Part shown: piece by piece, positions 33,374 through 43,311 of the stretch | How the letters are laid out: the number at the start of each line of letters is the position of its first letter | Numbering within the stretch: the first letter of the stretch is position 1 | Assembly (NCBI GenBank): GCA_035567895.1 | Contig: DATMPC010000049.1 | Span: forward strand, 62,001 to 126,000 | DNA length: 64,000 nucleotides | Direction: 5' to 3' | Origin: Terriglobales bacterium | GTDB taxonomy: Bacteria; Acidobacteriota; Terriglobia; Terriglobales; Acidobacteriaceae | Translations under genes and position numbers: made by a program | The notes under the pieces: model-generated | Seen by the model: the letters and a program-made list of their open reading frames with translations, nothing else | The model's database searches: none | What the model was told of the DNA's origin: nothing

Positions 33374-34165
33374 ATGAGACGAGTTTTGCTGCTGGTCGCA
33401 TTGTTTGCATGCGTTCAAGCTGCCGCTGCGCAGGACTGGGCGCGCGCGAAGGTTGAGAAGTCGCCGCGCCATCGTGAGTGGGTGACGGTCAAGCATGACG
33501 GGCGCTCGGTGGAGACCTTTGTTGTGTATCCGGAGTCGAAGGACAAGCGGCCGGTGGTTCTGGTGATTCACGAAATCTTCGGCATGTCGGACTGGGTGCA
33601 GAACCTCGCCGATGAACTCGCCGAGGCTGGATACATCGCCGTGGCTCCGGACCTTCTTTCCGGAGCTGGGCCGAACGGCGGCCGAACCAACTCATTTTCA
33701 GATCAGAGCAAAGTAACTGAAGCAGTGAGTCACCTCAATCCCGACCAGGTCACCGCCGATCTGAGCGCTGTCGCCGATTATGCGAAGAAGTTACCGGCAG
33801 CGAACGGAACGCTTTTTGTAACCGGTTACTGCTGGGGAGGTGGTCAGAGTTTTCGCTTCGCTACCAACCGCAGCGACCTAAAGGGGGCTTTCGTATTTTA
33901 TGGGCCGCCCCCTGATAAAGATGCGATGAAGCGCATCAATGTCCCGGTATACGGCTTTTATGCTGGTAACGACGCGCGCATCGATGCCACGATCCCACAA
34001 ACCAAGGAAAACATGGCTGCCGCGGGCAAGACTTATGACCCGGTAACCTATGACGGAGCAGGGCACGGCTTTATGCGCGCCGGCGAAGCTCCCGATGCGA
34101 GCGAAGGCAACAAGAAAGCCCGGGATGATGCCTGGGCGCGATGGAAGTCATTGCTTGCGAAGTAA
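33374..34165 (+). CDS. Secreted dienelactone-hydrolase-family protein
   Basis: An alpha/beta hydrolase. Residues 1-18 form a signal peptide (RRVLLLVALFACVQAAAA). The mature part begins with a beta-strand region, then VVLVIHEIFGMSDW (oxyanion region) and the nucleophile elbow GYCWGG, so Cys is the nucleophile as in classic dienelactone hydrolase. Asp in AGNDARID and His in AGHGF complete the triad. A GTG at 33362 in frame would add four residues. The natural substrate is not known. It is divergent from the TetR gene. Confidence 0.9.
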   Translation: MRRVLLLVALFACVQAAAAQDWARAKVEKSPRHREWVTVKHDGRSVETFVVYPESKDKRPVVLVIHEIFGMSDWVQNLADELAEAGYIAVAPDLLSGAGPNGGRTNSFSDQSKVTEAVSHLNPDQVTADLSAVADYAKKLPAANGTLFVTGYCWGGGQSFRFATNRSDLKGAFVFYGPPPDKDAMKRINVPVYGFYAGNDARIDATIPQTKENMAAAGKTYDPVTYDGAGHGFMRAGEAPDASEGNKKARDDAWARWKSLLAK

Positions 34166-34373
34166 TTGAACAAGCGGTTTGCGCGATCCGGTTTCAAGAA
34201 CGGTTTCCGCGTCTCGGATGTCAGCCGACACGCTTGAGAGGCAACAGGTCGCGCGGCAATCGCTCTAGCGGTTGTGCTCCAAGTCTGGCCCCGTGAACCA
34301 CCGCGGGAATTTCAATCAGTCGAATGGAACGCTCCAGCCCTTCTATTAGACACCCGGCCCGCTAACATGGTGT

Positions 34374-35297
34374 ATGTCTTCAATTCCGGCGACTTCCGTC
34401 GCCGCTCCATCGAAGTTCATTCGCGTTCTCGCGTACGCTGCGATTTACTTCTTGTGGGGAGCGTCGTTCCTCGCGATCCGCGTGATAGTCGCCAGTGTGC
34501 CACCGCTGCTGGCTGCCGGCGTACGCTTTTTCTGTGCTGGCTTGATTCTCTTCGTTTGGGCTGCAATGCGTGGAGCTGCACTGCCAAAACTGTATGAATG
34601 GCGCAGCGCTCTCCTGCTCGGAGTAGGCATGTTTGCCTGCAATTACGGTCCACTCTTCTGGGCGGAGCAGCGCGTCGCCTCAGGCATCGCCGCTATCGTT
34701 TCGGCGCTAATTCCGGTTTGGATTGCGGCATTTGAGTGGATGAAATCTCGGTCGCGGACACCCGTGCCTTTGATCATCGGTACAGTTTCCGGCCTGGGTG
34801 GCGTTACTGCGTTGAGTCTGACGCCGGGGCACGCGTCGGGAAAAATTGGACTTCTGCCATTAGCCGCGCTGCTCTTTGGAACCGTTGCCTGGGCCGTGGG
34901 CACTATCTGGTCGCAGCGATTGTCACTTCCTGCCTCGAAGCCGATGGCAGCGAGCATCCAGATGCTGCTCGGAGGAGTAACGCTGATGCTGGTTTCGTTA
35001 GCATTGGGGGACCTGCGGCGGTTTTCCTTCAGCACAGTCGATGGTCGCGTCGTCTTCTCAATGGTTTACCTGATACTCGGCGCCTCCATCATCGCTTTTA
35101 CCGCGTATGTCTGGCTGCTGGGGCACGATGAGCCCACACGGGTCGCTAGCTATGCATACGTAAATCCTGTGATTGCAGTGTTACTAGGGTGGCTGCTGGG
35201 TGGGGAAAAGCTCTCTATCCAAGTGATTCTAGGCATGATTCTTGTGCTGGTCGGCGTTACTGCTGTGTTGCGACAGCGCAGGATCATCGAGCAGTAG
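34374..35297 (+). CDS. EamA/DMT-family transporter (YedA-like)
   Basis: A 307-residue protein of ten hydrophobic segments in two EamA halves. It starts with AAIYFLWGASFLAIRVIVAS, and a GCMS-like FWAEQRVASGIAAIVSALIPVW stretch links helices 3 and 4 of the first half. The second half holds SIIAFTAYVWLLGHDEPTRVASYAYVNPV (split here by eye). Members export amino acids or metabolites; specificity is unknown. A second, different DMT transporter lies at 49836. Confidence 0.9.
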   Translation: MSSIPATSVAAPSKFIRVLAYAAIYFLWGASFLAIRVIVASVPPLLAAGVRFFCAGLILFVWAAMRGAALPKLYEWRSALLLGVGMFACNYGPLFWAEQRVASGIAAIVSALIPVWIAAFEWMKSRSRTPVPLIIGTVSGLGGVTALSLTPGHASGKIGLLPLAALLFGTVAWAVGTIWSQRLSLPASKPMAASIQMLLGGVTLMLVSLALGDLRRFSFSTVDGRVVFSMVYLILGASIIAFTAYVWLLGHDEPTRVASYAYVNPVIAVLLGWLLGGEKLSIQVILGMILVLVGVTAVLRQRRIIEQ

Positions 35298-35394
35298 TTG
35301 CATCTACAGGGCTTATCCCCAATTTGGGAAGCCACGGTTGACCAGTTACGAAAGTGCATTGATTCCCAAGGGGATGTTCTTCATACTCAACGCG

Positions 35395-35763
35395 ATGAGG
35401 CCCGACCTCCCCAGTGTGCAAACCCGATTTGGTAAGTCAGCCGAGCGGCAAGCGCCACGCTTCAAAGTTGATTTCGCGATACGTGTGATCACCGGACCTG
35501 CGACAGGAGTTTCTACGTTTCAGGGCAGAGCACACGATCTGAGCGAAAGAGGCCTCTCGATGTATGCCCCGGCCGAATTTGAGGAAGGCCAGCAGGTACA
35601 TCTCGAATTCATCCCACCATTTTCGCGAAAGTGTCTTCGGTTGCTGGCCATTGTGCGCAGCCGTTCGGGAAACCGCTATGGCCTGGAGCTTAGAAACGTG
35701 CACCACGACGCTGCGGAAGAGCTCTCCCGAGCTTGCCGAACGCTGTCACTCACGGCGCAGTAA
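35395..35763 (+). CDS. PilZ-domain c-di-GMP receptor
   Basis: A 122-residue PilZ protein. Both c-di-GMP binding elements are present: RQAPRFKVDF supplies the RxxxR motif and HDLSERGLSM supplies the D/NxSxxG motif. The remaining beta barrel includes VHLEFIPP and VRSRSGNRYGLEL. ATG 35395 is used here; an ATG at 35374 right after AAGGGG is an alternative with seven more residues. It presumably relays c-di-GMP signals in motility or envelope functions. Confidence 0.85.
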   Translation: MRPDLPSVQTRFGKSAERQAPRFKVDFAIRVITGPATGVSTFQGRAHDLSERGLSMYAPAEFEEGQQVHLEFIPPFSRKCLRLLAIVRSRSGNRYGLELRNVHHDAAEELSRACRTLSLTAQ

Positions 35764-35976
35764 TCCTAAAAAAGACACCGCGAAGTTGCCCCAAGAGCCT
35801 GCTTTGCCTGATAATTACATGCAATGTTTCCCGTCGCCTCGAGACTCGCGCCTTCCCGCTGCTGGCGTTCCTACGTCTCGTATTATCGATACTGGCGATA
35901 TTGATCCTGTCGCCTTCTTGATTTACCGGGCATAAGCTCCAAACCTGCCGTACAACGTTAGTTCAGTGAATTCATC

Positions 35977-36801
35977 ATGGCGTCCATTCTTCAGCAAATC
36001 GTCTCCGAAACGCGAGTGAAGTTGTCGGAAGGCGTGAGTCCTTCTCGTCGTCGCGAACTGGAGAAGATGGCTGCCAATCACAAGCCGCGCGGCTTCCGGC
36101 GGGCATTGATGGAAGCCGATGCGAACGGGCCAGCAGTGATCGCTGAACTGAAGAAGGCGTCGCCATCGCGTGGTTTGATTCGCGACGATTTCTCTGTTGT
36201 CCAGCTCGGGCCGGAAATGGCCAAAGCAGGCGCCGCAGCCCTTTCAGTATTGACCGAAGAAAAGCACTTTCAAGGTGGACTCGAAAACCTGCGAATCGCT
36301 TCGCAGCACGTGACGATTCCATGTCTGCGCAAGGATTTCATCGTCGACGAAATTCAGTTGCTCGAGGCACGCGCATATGGCGGCGATGCTGCCTTATTGA
36401 TCGTGGCCGCTCTGAGTGATGCCGAACTCCGAACCCTCTCCGCAGCAGCCAGAGACTTGCAACTCGACATCCTGTGCGAAGTTCACGATGAAGAGGAGCT
36501 CGAACGAGCGCTCGCCGCAGGCTTCGACACAATTGGCGTAAACAATCGCGATCTGCGGACGTTCCAGGTTTCACTCGAAACTAGTATCCGCTTGAACGCG
36601 AGAATTCCCTTGAAGGCGCTACGTGTGGCGGAGAGCGGCATTCACAGCGGCGCGGATATCGCCCGGCTGCGCGGGATTGGCTATCAGGCATTTCTCATAG
36701 GCGAGTCACTCATGCGCCAGCCAAGTCCCGGAGATGCGTTGCGCAAGCTGCGCGCTGATGCCGCCCAGCTCGCCGGCAAGCACGAGGTGGCAAGGCAGTG
36801 A
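35977..36801 (+). CDS. trpC: Indole-3-glycerol phosphate synthase
   Basis: Closes the indole ring in tryptophan synthesis. The 274-residue TIM barrel has IAELKKASPSRGLI, PCLRKDFIVDEIQLLEARA, GVNNRDLRTF and VAESGIHSG, with catalytic Lys and Glu positions intact. It opens a cluster with trpF, trpB, trpA, aroQ and DAHP synthase. The 213-base upstream gap shows no leader peptide rich in Trp codons or attenuator that I can identify. trpF overlaps its 3' end by four bases. Confidence 0.95.
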   Translation: MASILQQIVSETRVKLSEGVSPSRRRELEKMAANHKPRGFRRALMEADANGPAVIAELKKASPSRGLIRDDFSVVQLGPEMAKAGAAALSVLTEEKHFQGGLENLRIASQHVTIPCLRKDFIVDEIQLLEARAYGGDAALLIVAALSDAELRTLSAAARDLQLDILCEVHDEEELERALAAGFDTIGVNNRDLRTFQVSLETSIRLNARIPLKALRVAESGIHSGADIARLRGIGYQAFLIGESLMRQPSPGDALRKLRADAAQLAGKHEVARQ

Positions 36802-37463
36802 CCTGGATCAAGATCTGCGGGACCACGAACGAGCGAGACGCTGTTATCGCGATCCGCGCAGGCGCCAATGCGTTGGGCTTCATCATGGCCGAGAGCCCCC
36901 GACAGGTTACGGACACCGCAGCGTATTCGATTGGAACCATCGTTCCGAAAGGTGTAGAGACAATCGGAGTCTTCGTAAATGAGAGCGTCGAGACCCTTGT
37001 GCAAACGGCGCGCTTTTGCAAATTCTCCGGCGTGCAATTGCACGGAGATGAAGACGCATATTACATCGCTCAAGTCCGAACGCAATTGGAAGGCGTGAAG
37101 ATCGTGAAAGCCACTACGGTGGACAGGCTGGAAGGCGCAAGCGATTCAAAGCCGGATGCCTGGCTCATCGATAGCAGTCCTGGTCCGCAGCGCGGCGGCA
37201 CCGGTAAGACATTCGCCTGGCGCGAAGCCCAGCCGATGATCAAGAAACTCCGAGAGCCGGTCATCGTCGCCGGCGGCCTCAACGTCGAGAATGTAGAAGA
37301 AGCGCTGGAAGTCCTACAGCCTTGGGGCGTGGATGTGGTGAGCGGAGTCGAGTCTTATCCCGGACGAAAGCATCCCGGTCTGGTTACGCAATTTATCGAT
37401 TCAGTGCGCCAGTTTGACGCTGCTAACGGCGCCAAGATCGCGCAGAAGGGACAGAGAAGGTGA
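36798..37463 (+). CDS. trpF: Phosphoribosylanthranilate isomerase
   Basis: Isomerises N-(5-phosphoribosyl)anthranilate. The 221-residue barrel starts with GTG and shows the catalytic-Cys region [42 protein letters not shown] and [14 protein letters not shown]. The start overlaps trpC and the end overlaps trpB, each by four bases, which indicates strong translational coupling. Confidence 0.95.
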   Translation: MTWIKICGTTNERDAVIAIRAGANALGFIMAESPRQVTDTAAYSIGTIVPKGVETIGVFVNESVETLVQTARFCKFSGVQLHGDEDAYYIAQVRTQLEGVKIVKATTVDRLEGASDSKPDAWLIDSSPGPQRGGTGKTFAWREAQPMIKKLREPVIVAGGLNVENVEEALEVLQPWGVDVVSGVESYPGRKHPGLVTQFIDSVRQFDAANGAKIAQKGQRR

Positions 37464-38668
37464 GGGAAGCGCACATACAACCTCTGAGTACAGTGGCTCG
37501 AGCCGGGCGATTTGGCCCGTACGGCGGGCGCTATGTTCCCGAAACTTTGATGGCCGCCCTCGAAGAACTCGAAGCCGTATATGAGAGCGTCAAACAGGAT
37601 CAGGAGTTTCAAAATGAATTCGAACGGCTCCTCCGACAATACGCCGGGCGCCCCACGCCGCTGTTCTATGCTGCGAGGTTAACCGAGAAACTAGGCGGCG
37701 CCCCCGTTTACCTCAAGCGCGAGGATCTTCTTCACACCGGCGCGCACAAAATTAACAACTGCATTGGCCAGGGACTTCTGGCGCGGCGCATGGGCAAGCG
37801 TCGCATCATTGCCGAAACCGGCGCGGGCCAACACGGCGTTGCCAGCGCCACCGTCTGCGCGTTGTTCGGATTTGAATGCGTGGTCTACATGGGCAGCGAG
37901 GACATGCGGCGCCAGGAGCTGAACGTATTCCGCATGCGTTTGCTGGGAGCTGAGGTGCGGCCAGTCAATTCGGGTTCCTGCACTCTTAAAGATGCCATTA
38001 ATGAGGCGATGCGAGATTGGGTCACCAACGTTCGCACTACGCACTACTTGCTTGGATCGGTGCTGGGAGCTCACCCATATCCCGTAATGGTGCGCGATTT
38101 TCATCGCTGCATCGGCCGTGAAACCCGCCAGCAGATACTGGAGCAGGCAGGCCGGCTCCCGAATGCTGTGATTGCTTGTGTCGGAGGAGGCTCCAACGCG
38201 ATGGGGGTCTTCTATGAATTCCTTCCCGACAAGCAGGTGAAGTTGATCGGAGTTGAAGCCGGCGGGCGCGGTTCTGATTTGGGAGAACACGCCGCGCGTT
38301 TCCGCGGCGGCTCGCCTGGAGTGCTGCAGGGAACGTACTCGTACGTGCTGCAGGACGATGCCGGACAGATCGCCACAACGCATTCGGTCTCGGCTGGCCT
38401 CGACTATCCGTCCATTGGCCCGGAGCACGCCGCTTTGCACGATTCCGGTCGCGCGGAGTACGTCGCGGCCTCGGACGCTGAAGCCCTCGAGGCGTGTGTG
38501 ACCCTTGCCCGGACAGAAGGAATTGTGCCCGCGCTCGAATCCGCACATGCAGTAGCCGAGTGCATTCGGCGCGCGCCTGCCATAAACAAAGATGAAATCG
38601 TCATAGTGAACATCTCCGGGCGTGGCGATAAAGACATGGGAATCCTGACGAAAGAGTTGAAGCTCTGA
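37460..38668 (+). CDS. trpB: Tryptophan synthase beta chain
   Basis: Condenses indole with serine using PLP. The 402-residue protein starts with GTG and has [14 protein letters not shown], the PLP-Lys motif [29 protein letters not shown] and the phosphate-binding [10 protein letters not shown]. It is the common TrpB1 type. It overlaps trpF by four bases, and trpA begins two bases after its stop. Confidence 0.96.
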   Translation: MREAHIQPLSTVARAGRFGPYGGRYVPETLMAALEELEAVYESVKQDQEFQNEFERLLRQYAGRPTPLFYAARLTEKLGGAPVYLKREDLLHTGAHKINNCIGQGLLARRMGKRRIIAETGAGQHGVASATVCALFGFECVVYMGSEDMRRQELNVFRMRLLGAEVRPVNSGSCTLKDAINEAMRDWVTNVRTTHYLLGSVLGAHPYPVMVRDFHRCIGRETRQQILEQAGRLPNAVIACVGGGSNAMGVFYEFLPDKQVKLIGVEAGGRGSDLGEHAARFRGGSPGVLQGTYSYVLQDDAGQIATTHSVSAGLDYPSIGPEHAALHDSGRAEYVAASDAEALEACVTLARTEGIVPALESAHAVAECIRRAPAINKDEIVIVNISGRGDKDMGILTKELKL

Positions 38669-38670
38669 CG

Positions 38671-39453
38671 ATGATCGCCTTCGAGCACAAGCCGGGGCTG
38701 GTCGCCTATCTCACGTGTGGCGATCCCGATCTCGCGACTACGCGCGCAGTGGCGCTAGCAGCCATCGACGCTGGCGCAGATGTCATCGAGTTGGGCGTAC
38801 CGTTCAGCGATCCCGTCGCCGATGGACCAGTGATTCAAAGGGCGAGCGAACGAGCGTTGCGCTTTGGGACGTCGCTCACGCAATGCATCGCTCTCGGAGC
38901 CGATCTCCGCAAAGCCCGTGCCAAAGCGGGACTGATCATTTTTTCCTACCTTAACCCAATCCTGCGCATTGGTGTCAGCTCGTTTGCGCAACAACTCGCC
39001 TCGGCCAGGATTGACGGAGCACTGATCACCGACCTCACAATTGAGGAGGCGGACGAGTACATAGCGACGATGCGCGCTCACGATCTCGCGACGATATTTC
39101 TGGCAGCTCCGACTAGCACGGACGGTCGCCTGAAGGCCATCGCAGAGCTGTCTCGCGGCTTCGTCTACGCGGTCTCGCGAACCGGCATCACCGGCGAACA
39201 ACAGCAGATTGCCGCGGATGCCGCGCAATTAGTGATGCGTGTTCGCCGATTCAGCTCGTTGCCCGTCGCAGTCGGATTCGGGATCTCAAATACGACACAG
39301 TTTCAGGCCGTCGGCGAATTTGCCGATGCCGCGGTGATTGGCAGCGCAATCGTAACCATTATGGAGAAGCATGGGCGCAATTCCGCGGAGCCCGTGGCAA
39401 ACTTTATCCGCGGACTGCGCGTCGAGAAGTCGGTCGCGCAGGCGGAGCGTTAA
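38671..39453 (+). CDS. trpA: Tryptophan synthase alpha chain
   Basis: Cleaves indole-3-glycerol phosphate and channels indole to TrpB. The 260-residue barrel contains the catalytic-Glu region IELGVPFSDPVADGPVIQRA, the catalytic Asp in DGALITDL and the phosphate loops RTGITG and VGFGIS. It is a standard-length TrpA in operon position. Confidence 0.95.
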   Translation: MIAFEHKPGLVAYLTCGDPDLATTRAVALAAIDAGADVIELGVPFSDPVADGPVIQRASERALRFGTSLTQCIALGADLRKARAKAGLIIFSYLNPILRIGVSSFAQQLASARIDGALITDLTIEEADEYIATMRAHDLATIFLAAPTSTDGRLKAIAELSRGFVYAVSRTGITGEQQQIAADAAQLVMRVRRFSSLPVAVGFGISNTTQFQAVGEFADAAVIGSAIVTIMEKHGRNSAEPVANFIRGLRVEKSVAQAER

Positions 39454-39457
39454 CGAT

Positions 39458-39778
39458 ATGACCATAGAAGACTGGCGTAAGAAAATCGATGAGATGGACC
39501 TCAAGCTTGTTGAGCTGATCAACCAGCGCGCCGCAGCAGCGCGGGAGATCGGTAAGCTGAAGAACAACACAAATCTTCCCATTTACGAACCGGAGCGCGA
39601 AAAGAAAATCCTCGAGGCAGTGAAGAGGGCTAATAAAGGTCCATTGCCTGACAGCGAGGTTCAGCACGTGTTTGAGCGAATTATCGACGTGATGCGCAAG
39701 CTGCAGCAGCAGGAGATCCACCGTAAGCAGACACCGTCTTCGGGCGAGACTGAGTTTGATTTGGAAGTGAACGAGTAG
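39458..39778 (+). CDS. aroQ: Chorismate mutase, AroQ class
   Basis: Converts chorismate to prephenate, the branch point to Phe and Tyr. The 106-residue all-helical protein shows WRKKIDEMDLKLVELINQRA, REIGKLK (Arg and Lys of the active site) and YEPEREKKIL with VFERIIDVMR. ATG 39458 lies four bases after the trpA stop; the frame is open upstream inside trpA, but that part is not AroQ. It directly precedes DAHP synthase, which in other bacteria is sometimes fused to a mutase domain. Confidence 0.93.
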   Translation: MTIEDWRKKIDEMDLKLVELINQRAAAAREIGKLKNNTNLPIYEPEREKKILEAVKRANKGPLPDSEVQHVFERIIDVMRKLQQQEIHRKQTPSSGETEFDLEVNE

Positions 39779-39837
39779 TCACAGAAGTTGCCGGCGAGTC
39801 GCCGGAGCGAAAGAGTTTCGTAGGGGTTTTCAAGACA

Positions 39838-40854
39838 ATGATCATTGCCATGCAACCGGGCGCCAGTGAGCAGCAAATCGACAACGTGATTGAGCGCCTC
39901 GTAACTCGCGGATTTGAGGTACACCGCTCGACGGGCGAGCAGCAAACTGTACTGGGCGCTGTGGGCGCCAAGATAGATTTCGATATCCGCGAGATCGAAT
40001 TGCTCGAGGCTGTACAGCAGGTTCACCGAATCAGCGCTCCATACAAGCTGGTTGGACGAACCTTTCGTCCTGACGGCACCATTGTTAAGTTTTCTAATGG
40101 CGTAAACATCGGTGGAAGCGAAGTCGTAGTGATGGCCGGACCTTGTTCTGTCGAGTCGCGCGAGCAGCTCTTCGCGGCGGCGGAGCAAGTCGCAAAGGCG
40201 GGAGCGAAGTTTCTGCGCGGCGGCGCCTTCAAACCTCGCAGCTCGCCTTACTCTTTTCAAGGGATGGGAGTCGAAGGACTGAAACTGCTGCGAGAAGCCG
40301 GAGACCGTTACAAGCTTCTCGTTGTCACCGAAGTGATGGAGATCGGACAGATCGAGCTCATGCTTCCTTATGTCGATATGTTTCAACTCGGCGCGCGCAA
40401 CATGCAGAACTTCAACCTTCTGCGCGAACTCGGAAAGATTCGCAAGCCGGTGCTGGTGAAGCGCGGAATCGCAGCGACTATCGAGGAACTCCTGCTCTCA
40501 GCCGAGTACATCCTGGCGGGCGGAAACTACGATGTGATCCTGTGCGAGCGCGGCATTCGCACCTTCGAAACCTACACCCGAAACACCATGGACATCTCAG
40601 CGATTCCGATTGTGAAAAAACTCTCACATCTTCCTATGACCGCCGATCCGTCGCACGGCACCGGCCGCCGCGACAAAGTTGCACCGATGGCCCGCGCAGC
40701 GCTCGCTGCCGGCTGCGACGCCCTCCTGATCGAAGTCCATCCCGATCCAGAGAAGGCGCTTTCAGATGGCCCGCAATCTCTCTATCCCGCTCAATTCTCG
40801 CAGCTCATGGAAGAATTGCGAATGATTGCTCCGGCCGTAGGAAGAACCATCTAG
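39838..40854 (+). CDS. aroF: DAHP synthase, AroF/type I-beta with ferredoxin-like domain
   Basis: Catalyses the first step of the shikimate pathway from phosphoenolpyruvate and erythrose 4-phosphate. The 338-residue protein has an N-terminal ferredoxin-like regulatory domain (residues 1-70, MIIAMQPGASEQQIDNVIER), where Tyr or Phe binds in Thermotoga-type enzymes. The barrel shows VVMAGPCSVES, GAKFLRGGAFKPRSSPYSF, LVKRGIAATIEE, ILCERGIRTFE and DPSHGTGRRD. It is likely feedback-inhibited through the N-terminal domain. Confidence 0.95.
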   Translation: MIIAMQPGASEQQIDNVIERLVTRGFEVHRSTGEQQTVLGAVGAKIDFDIREIELLEAVQQVHRISAPYKLVGRTFRPDGTIVKFSNGVNIGGSEVVVMAGPCSVESREQLFAAAEQVAKAGAKFLRGGAFKPRSSPYSFQGMGVEGLKLLREAGDRYKLLVVTEVMEIGQIELMLPYVDMFQLGARNMQNFNLLRELGKIRKPVLVKRGIAATIEELLLSAEYILAGGNYDVILCERGIRTFETYTRNTMDISAIPIVKKLSHLPMTADPSHGTGRRDKVAPMARAALAAGCDALLIEVHPDPEKALSDGPQSLYPAQFSQLMEELRMIAPAVGRTI

Positions 40855-40865
40855 AAGAGCGAACT

Positions 40866-40985
40866 CCCATTCGACTTCGCTCAGGGCAGGCTCCGGTCAT
40901 GAAGGCAACAAAGAGAGGTCACGAAGTTATTACTCCGTGACCCTTGCCGTTGCCTTCGTGACCTTCGTGTTCGCCTCGCGGGTTT
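40866..40985. repeat. Dispersed-repeat-like intergenic sequence
   Basis: The gap between DAHP synthase and the convergent carboxypeptidase gene holds an ATTCGACTTCGCTCAGGGCA block. Further on, GGTCACGAAG near 40918 faces CTTCGTGACC near 40953 as an inverted repeat, giving a hairpin of about 10 bp. It may serve as a bidirectional terminator. Confidence 0.5.
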
Positions 40986-40989
40986 TTCG

Positions 40990-42690
40990 TTATTTTCCCT
41001 TCTGCGTAGTCGCATCGATAAAACTCACAAAATCCTGCTTCATCTTCCCGTGCGACTGCGAATCGAGATAGACCATGTGTCCCGACTCGTACTGCGCATA
41101 CGAGATGTTCTTGTGGTACTGCGGCGTGAGGTCGAGATGGTCCATGGTGTAGTCGGCGGCGGCGAATGGTGTAGCGAGATCGTAGTAGCCTTCCATCACT
41201 AACACCCGCAGGAACGGATTCTTCACGATAGCCTGACGCAGAGCCGAAGCCGTATCAGGATATCCGCCGCCAAAGCCTTCCACGCCGGCCCAACTCCAAC
41301 GGAAGTTTCCTGATTGTTGCGCCGAGGTCCAGTAAGGCATGTCGGTCTTGTAGTTCAATTCACGGCGAACGTAATCGTTGAATACAGATGTAAATGGAGG
41401 TCCAGTTTGGGAACTGGTTGGATCGTAAAACGGCGTGTCCATGAATCCGTCAGGATCCGGACCAGTGTAGCGGCCATCAAGACGGCCAACGTGCAGCTTC
41501 TGATCCGACAGAAGGTAATGGGTGAACGTGCGTACATCGATCCGCAAGTTCGCCCACTCGATGATCTCTTTGCTAAGACCGGTGTAGCGCGCCAGCTTGT
41601 CGACAACATTCGCGTGCTCCTGCAGAGTGAGTGCATCGCCCTTATTTAGCGCGGCCCAGTATTCTCCCTGCGCCCAGTCGCGCGCCTCCTGCGCGGCTTT
41701 TTTCACGTCAGACTGCAGATCGGCAGGCAGCCTTTTGTGATAGCCAGCGATCCAGGTGAAGCTGGGAAGTATGAGTGGGTAGGGAACATCGTTGGTCTTG
41801 GCAAACTCCAGCGTCTCAAAGCTGAGTACCGTAGAAAGCAGGACGATTCCGTTGAACGAGATGCCTCGGTTAGCCAGATATCCGGCGATTCCCGCTGAAC
41901 GCGTAGTTCCGTAGCTCTCGCCGAATAAATACAGCGGTGACGACCAGCGTTCGTTGCGAGTTAAGTAAAGACGAATGAATTCTCCGAAAGCCTCGATGTC
42001 GCCGCGCATGTTCCAGAATTTGCGCGCAGCAGCCGTGTCGGCCGGACGGCTCCAACCTGTTCCAATCGCGTCAACCATCACGATGTCGGTTTTGTCGAGC
42101 GGAGTGTTGGCGTTGTCTTCGAGACGGTACGGGGCTGCTGGCATCCATCCTTGTGGCTGCAGTACAACTTTGCGTGGTCCGAGCGCACCCATGTGCAGCC
42201 AGATCGACGCCGATCCCGGTCCGCCGTTGAATGAGAATGTTAGCGGCCGCGTGGTTGGATCGCTGCCGTCGAGCGTGTATGCAACGTAAAACATCGCGGC
42301 TTCGATCTTGCCTTCAGCGTCCTTGATCGGCAGACGGCCTGCCGTAGCTGTGTATCGCAGCTCCCGTCCACCGACGCGAATGCTATGGCGAGTCACGACG
42401 GGCGACCCTTCGCTTACGTCGAAGTGCATGGGACGAAGCTGTTGTCCATCCCCTCCCTCGGACGGCTCAGTCCGCGCTGGAGTTGACTGCGTAGTTGCAG
42501 GCGCCTGTTCGGCCTGCGGAGTCCGTGCTGTACGTGGCTCCTGACTCTGTGGTGGCTGTTCAGTTGGAGTCTGAGTGGCCGGCGTGTTTGGCGGCGGTGT
42601 TCGTTCAGTCCGTTGACGTGGCGGACTTGATTGTTGTCCAAAAGCGAGAAGGGAAATCAAAACTGCTGGGACTAAAGCCAGCTTTCGCAT
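40990..42690 (-). CDS. S10 serine-carboxypeptidase-like secreted protein
   Basis: A 566-residue protein with a signal peptide (residues 1-18, LALVPAVLISLLAFGQ). A Pro/Gln/Thr-rich linker follows to about residue 85, then the peptidase S10 fold. The S10 signature PLTFSFNGGPGSASIWLHMG and the nucleophile region YLFGESYGTTR (Ser) are present; Asp in EGYYDLATP and His in ESGHMVYLD complete the triad. It may degrade peptides in the periplasm or outside the cell. It separates two aromatic-pathway segments on the opposite strand. Confidence 0.9.
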   Translation of the reverse strand: MRKLALVPAVLISLLAFGQQSSPPRQRTERTPPPNTPATQTPTEQPPQSQEPRTARTPQAEQAPATTQSTPARTEPSEGGDGQQLRPMHFDVSEGSPVVTRHSIRVGGRELRYTATAGRLPIKDAEGKIEAAMFYVAYTLDGSDPTTRPLTFSFNGGPGSASIWLHMGALGPRKVVLQPQGWMPAAPYRLEDNANTPLDKTDIVMVDAIGTGWSRPADTAAARKFWNMRGDIEAFGEFIRLYLTRNERWSSPLYLFGESYGTTRSAGIAGYLANRGISFNGIVLLSTVLSFETLEFAKTNDVPYPLILPSFTWIAGYHKRLPADLQSDVKKAAQEARDWAQGEYWAALNKGDALTLQEHANVVDKLARYTGLSKEIIEWANLRIDVRTFTHYLLSDQKLHVGRLDGRYTGPDPDGFMDTPFYDPTSSQTGPPFTSVFNDYVRRELNYKTDMPYWTSAQQSGNFRWSWAGVEGFGGGYPDTASALRQAIVKNPFLRVLVMEGYYDLATPFAAADYTMDHLDLTPQYHKNISYAQYESGHMVYLDSQSHGKMKQDFVSFIDATTQKGK

Positions 42691-42796
42691 CTAGTGCACC
42701 TCGCATTTTTGCGTCAGTTTACGAAGACTGGGCATTTTAACAGTGTGAGGGCATGCGCGTGGATGTTGCGTGCCCGCTTCTTTTTGCGGAGGAAAC

Positions 42797-43192
42797 TTGA
42801 ACACGAAGGACGAGAGACGTTACGTCAATCTGCCAAACCGGCGAGGAAATCTGCCATTCAGCGATGCTGTCATTAGCGGTGACACTATCTACATCGCAGG
42901 ACGCATCGGATTTAAGCCAGGGACGATTCAAGTCCCGGACGATCCCGCCGAGGAAGCTCGACACATGCTCGATGGCGTGCGTTCTGTGCTCAGAGAGTCA
43001 GGTTCAGAGATGAAGGATCTGGTATACGTTCAGATCTTCTGTTCGGACGTCTCGCTCTTCGACACGTTCAATCAGGTTTACCGCCAGTACTTTTCCGGAG
43101 ATCTTCCGGCTCGCGCCTTCATCGGCTCAGGCCCATTGTTGTTCGGAGCTAGATTCGAGTTCATCGGCACTGCAGTCAGGCAATCGAAGTAA
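42797..43192 (+). CDS. RidA/YjgF-family protein
   Basis: A 131-residue member of the Rid family, which hydrolyses reactive enamine and imine intermediates from PLP enzymes. NLPFSDAVISGDTIYIAG, RSVLRESGSEMKDLVYVQIF and the C-terminal ARAFIGSGPLLFGARFE are recognisable. The Arg normally in the RxxxxV segment is present in PARAFIG, though the classical C-terminal Glu region is replaced. The TTG start at 42797, four bases after GGAGG, is chosen; longer in-frame starts exist. Confidence 0.85.
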   Translation: MNTKDERRYVNLPNRRGNLPFSDAVISGDTIYIAGRIGFKPGTIQVPDDPAEEARHMLDGVRSVLRESGSEMKDLVYVQIFCSDVSLFDTFNQVYRQYFSGDLPARAFIGSGPLLFGARFEFIGTAVRQSK

Positions 43193-43311
43193 AGCTGATG
43201 ACGTGATGCCAGAAGAAGCGTTTCGAAGTGCGTTTCTCCGTTCTTGCGAACGCAAAGGACGCTTTCGTCCAAAGCTGCAATAATAGTCGGTTTCTTCCGG
43301 AGCATTCGAAG

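Noticed and set aside
37691-38548. A 285-codon minus-strand frame opposite trpB
   Set aside because: trpB is unambiguous on the plus strand and the antisense product is unlike any protein I know.
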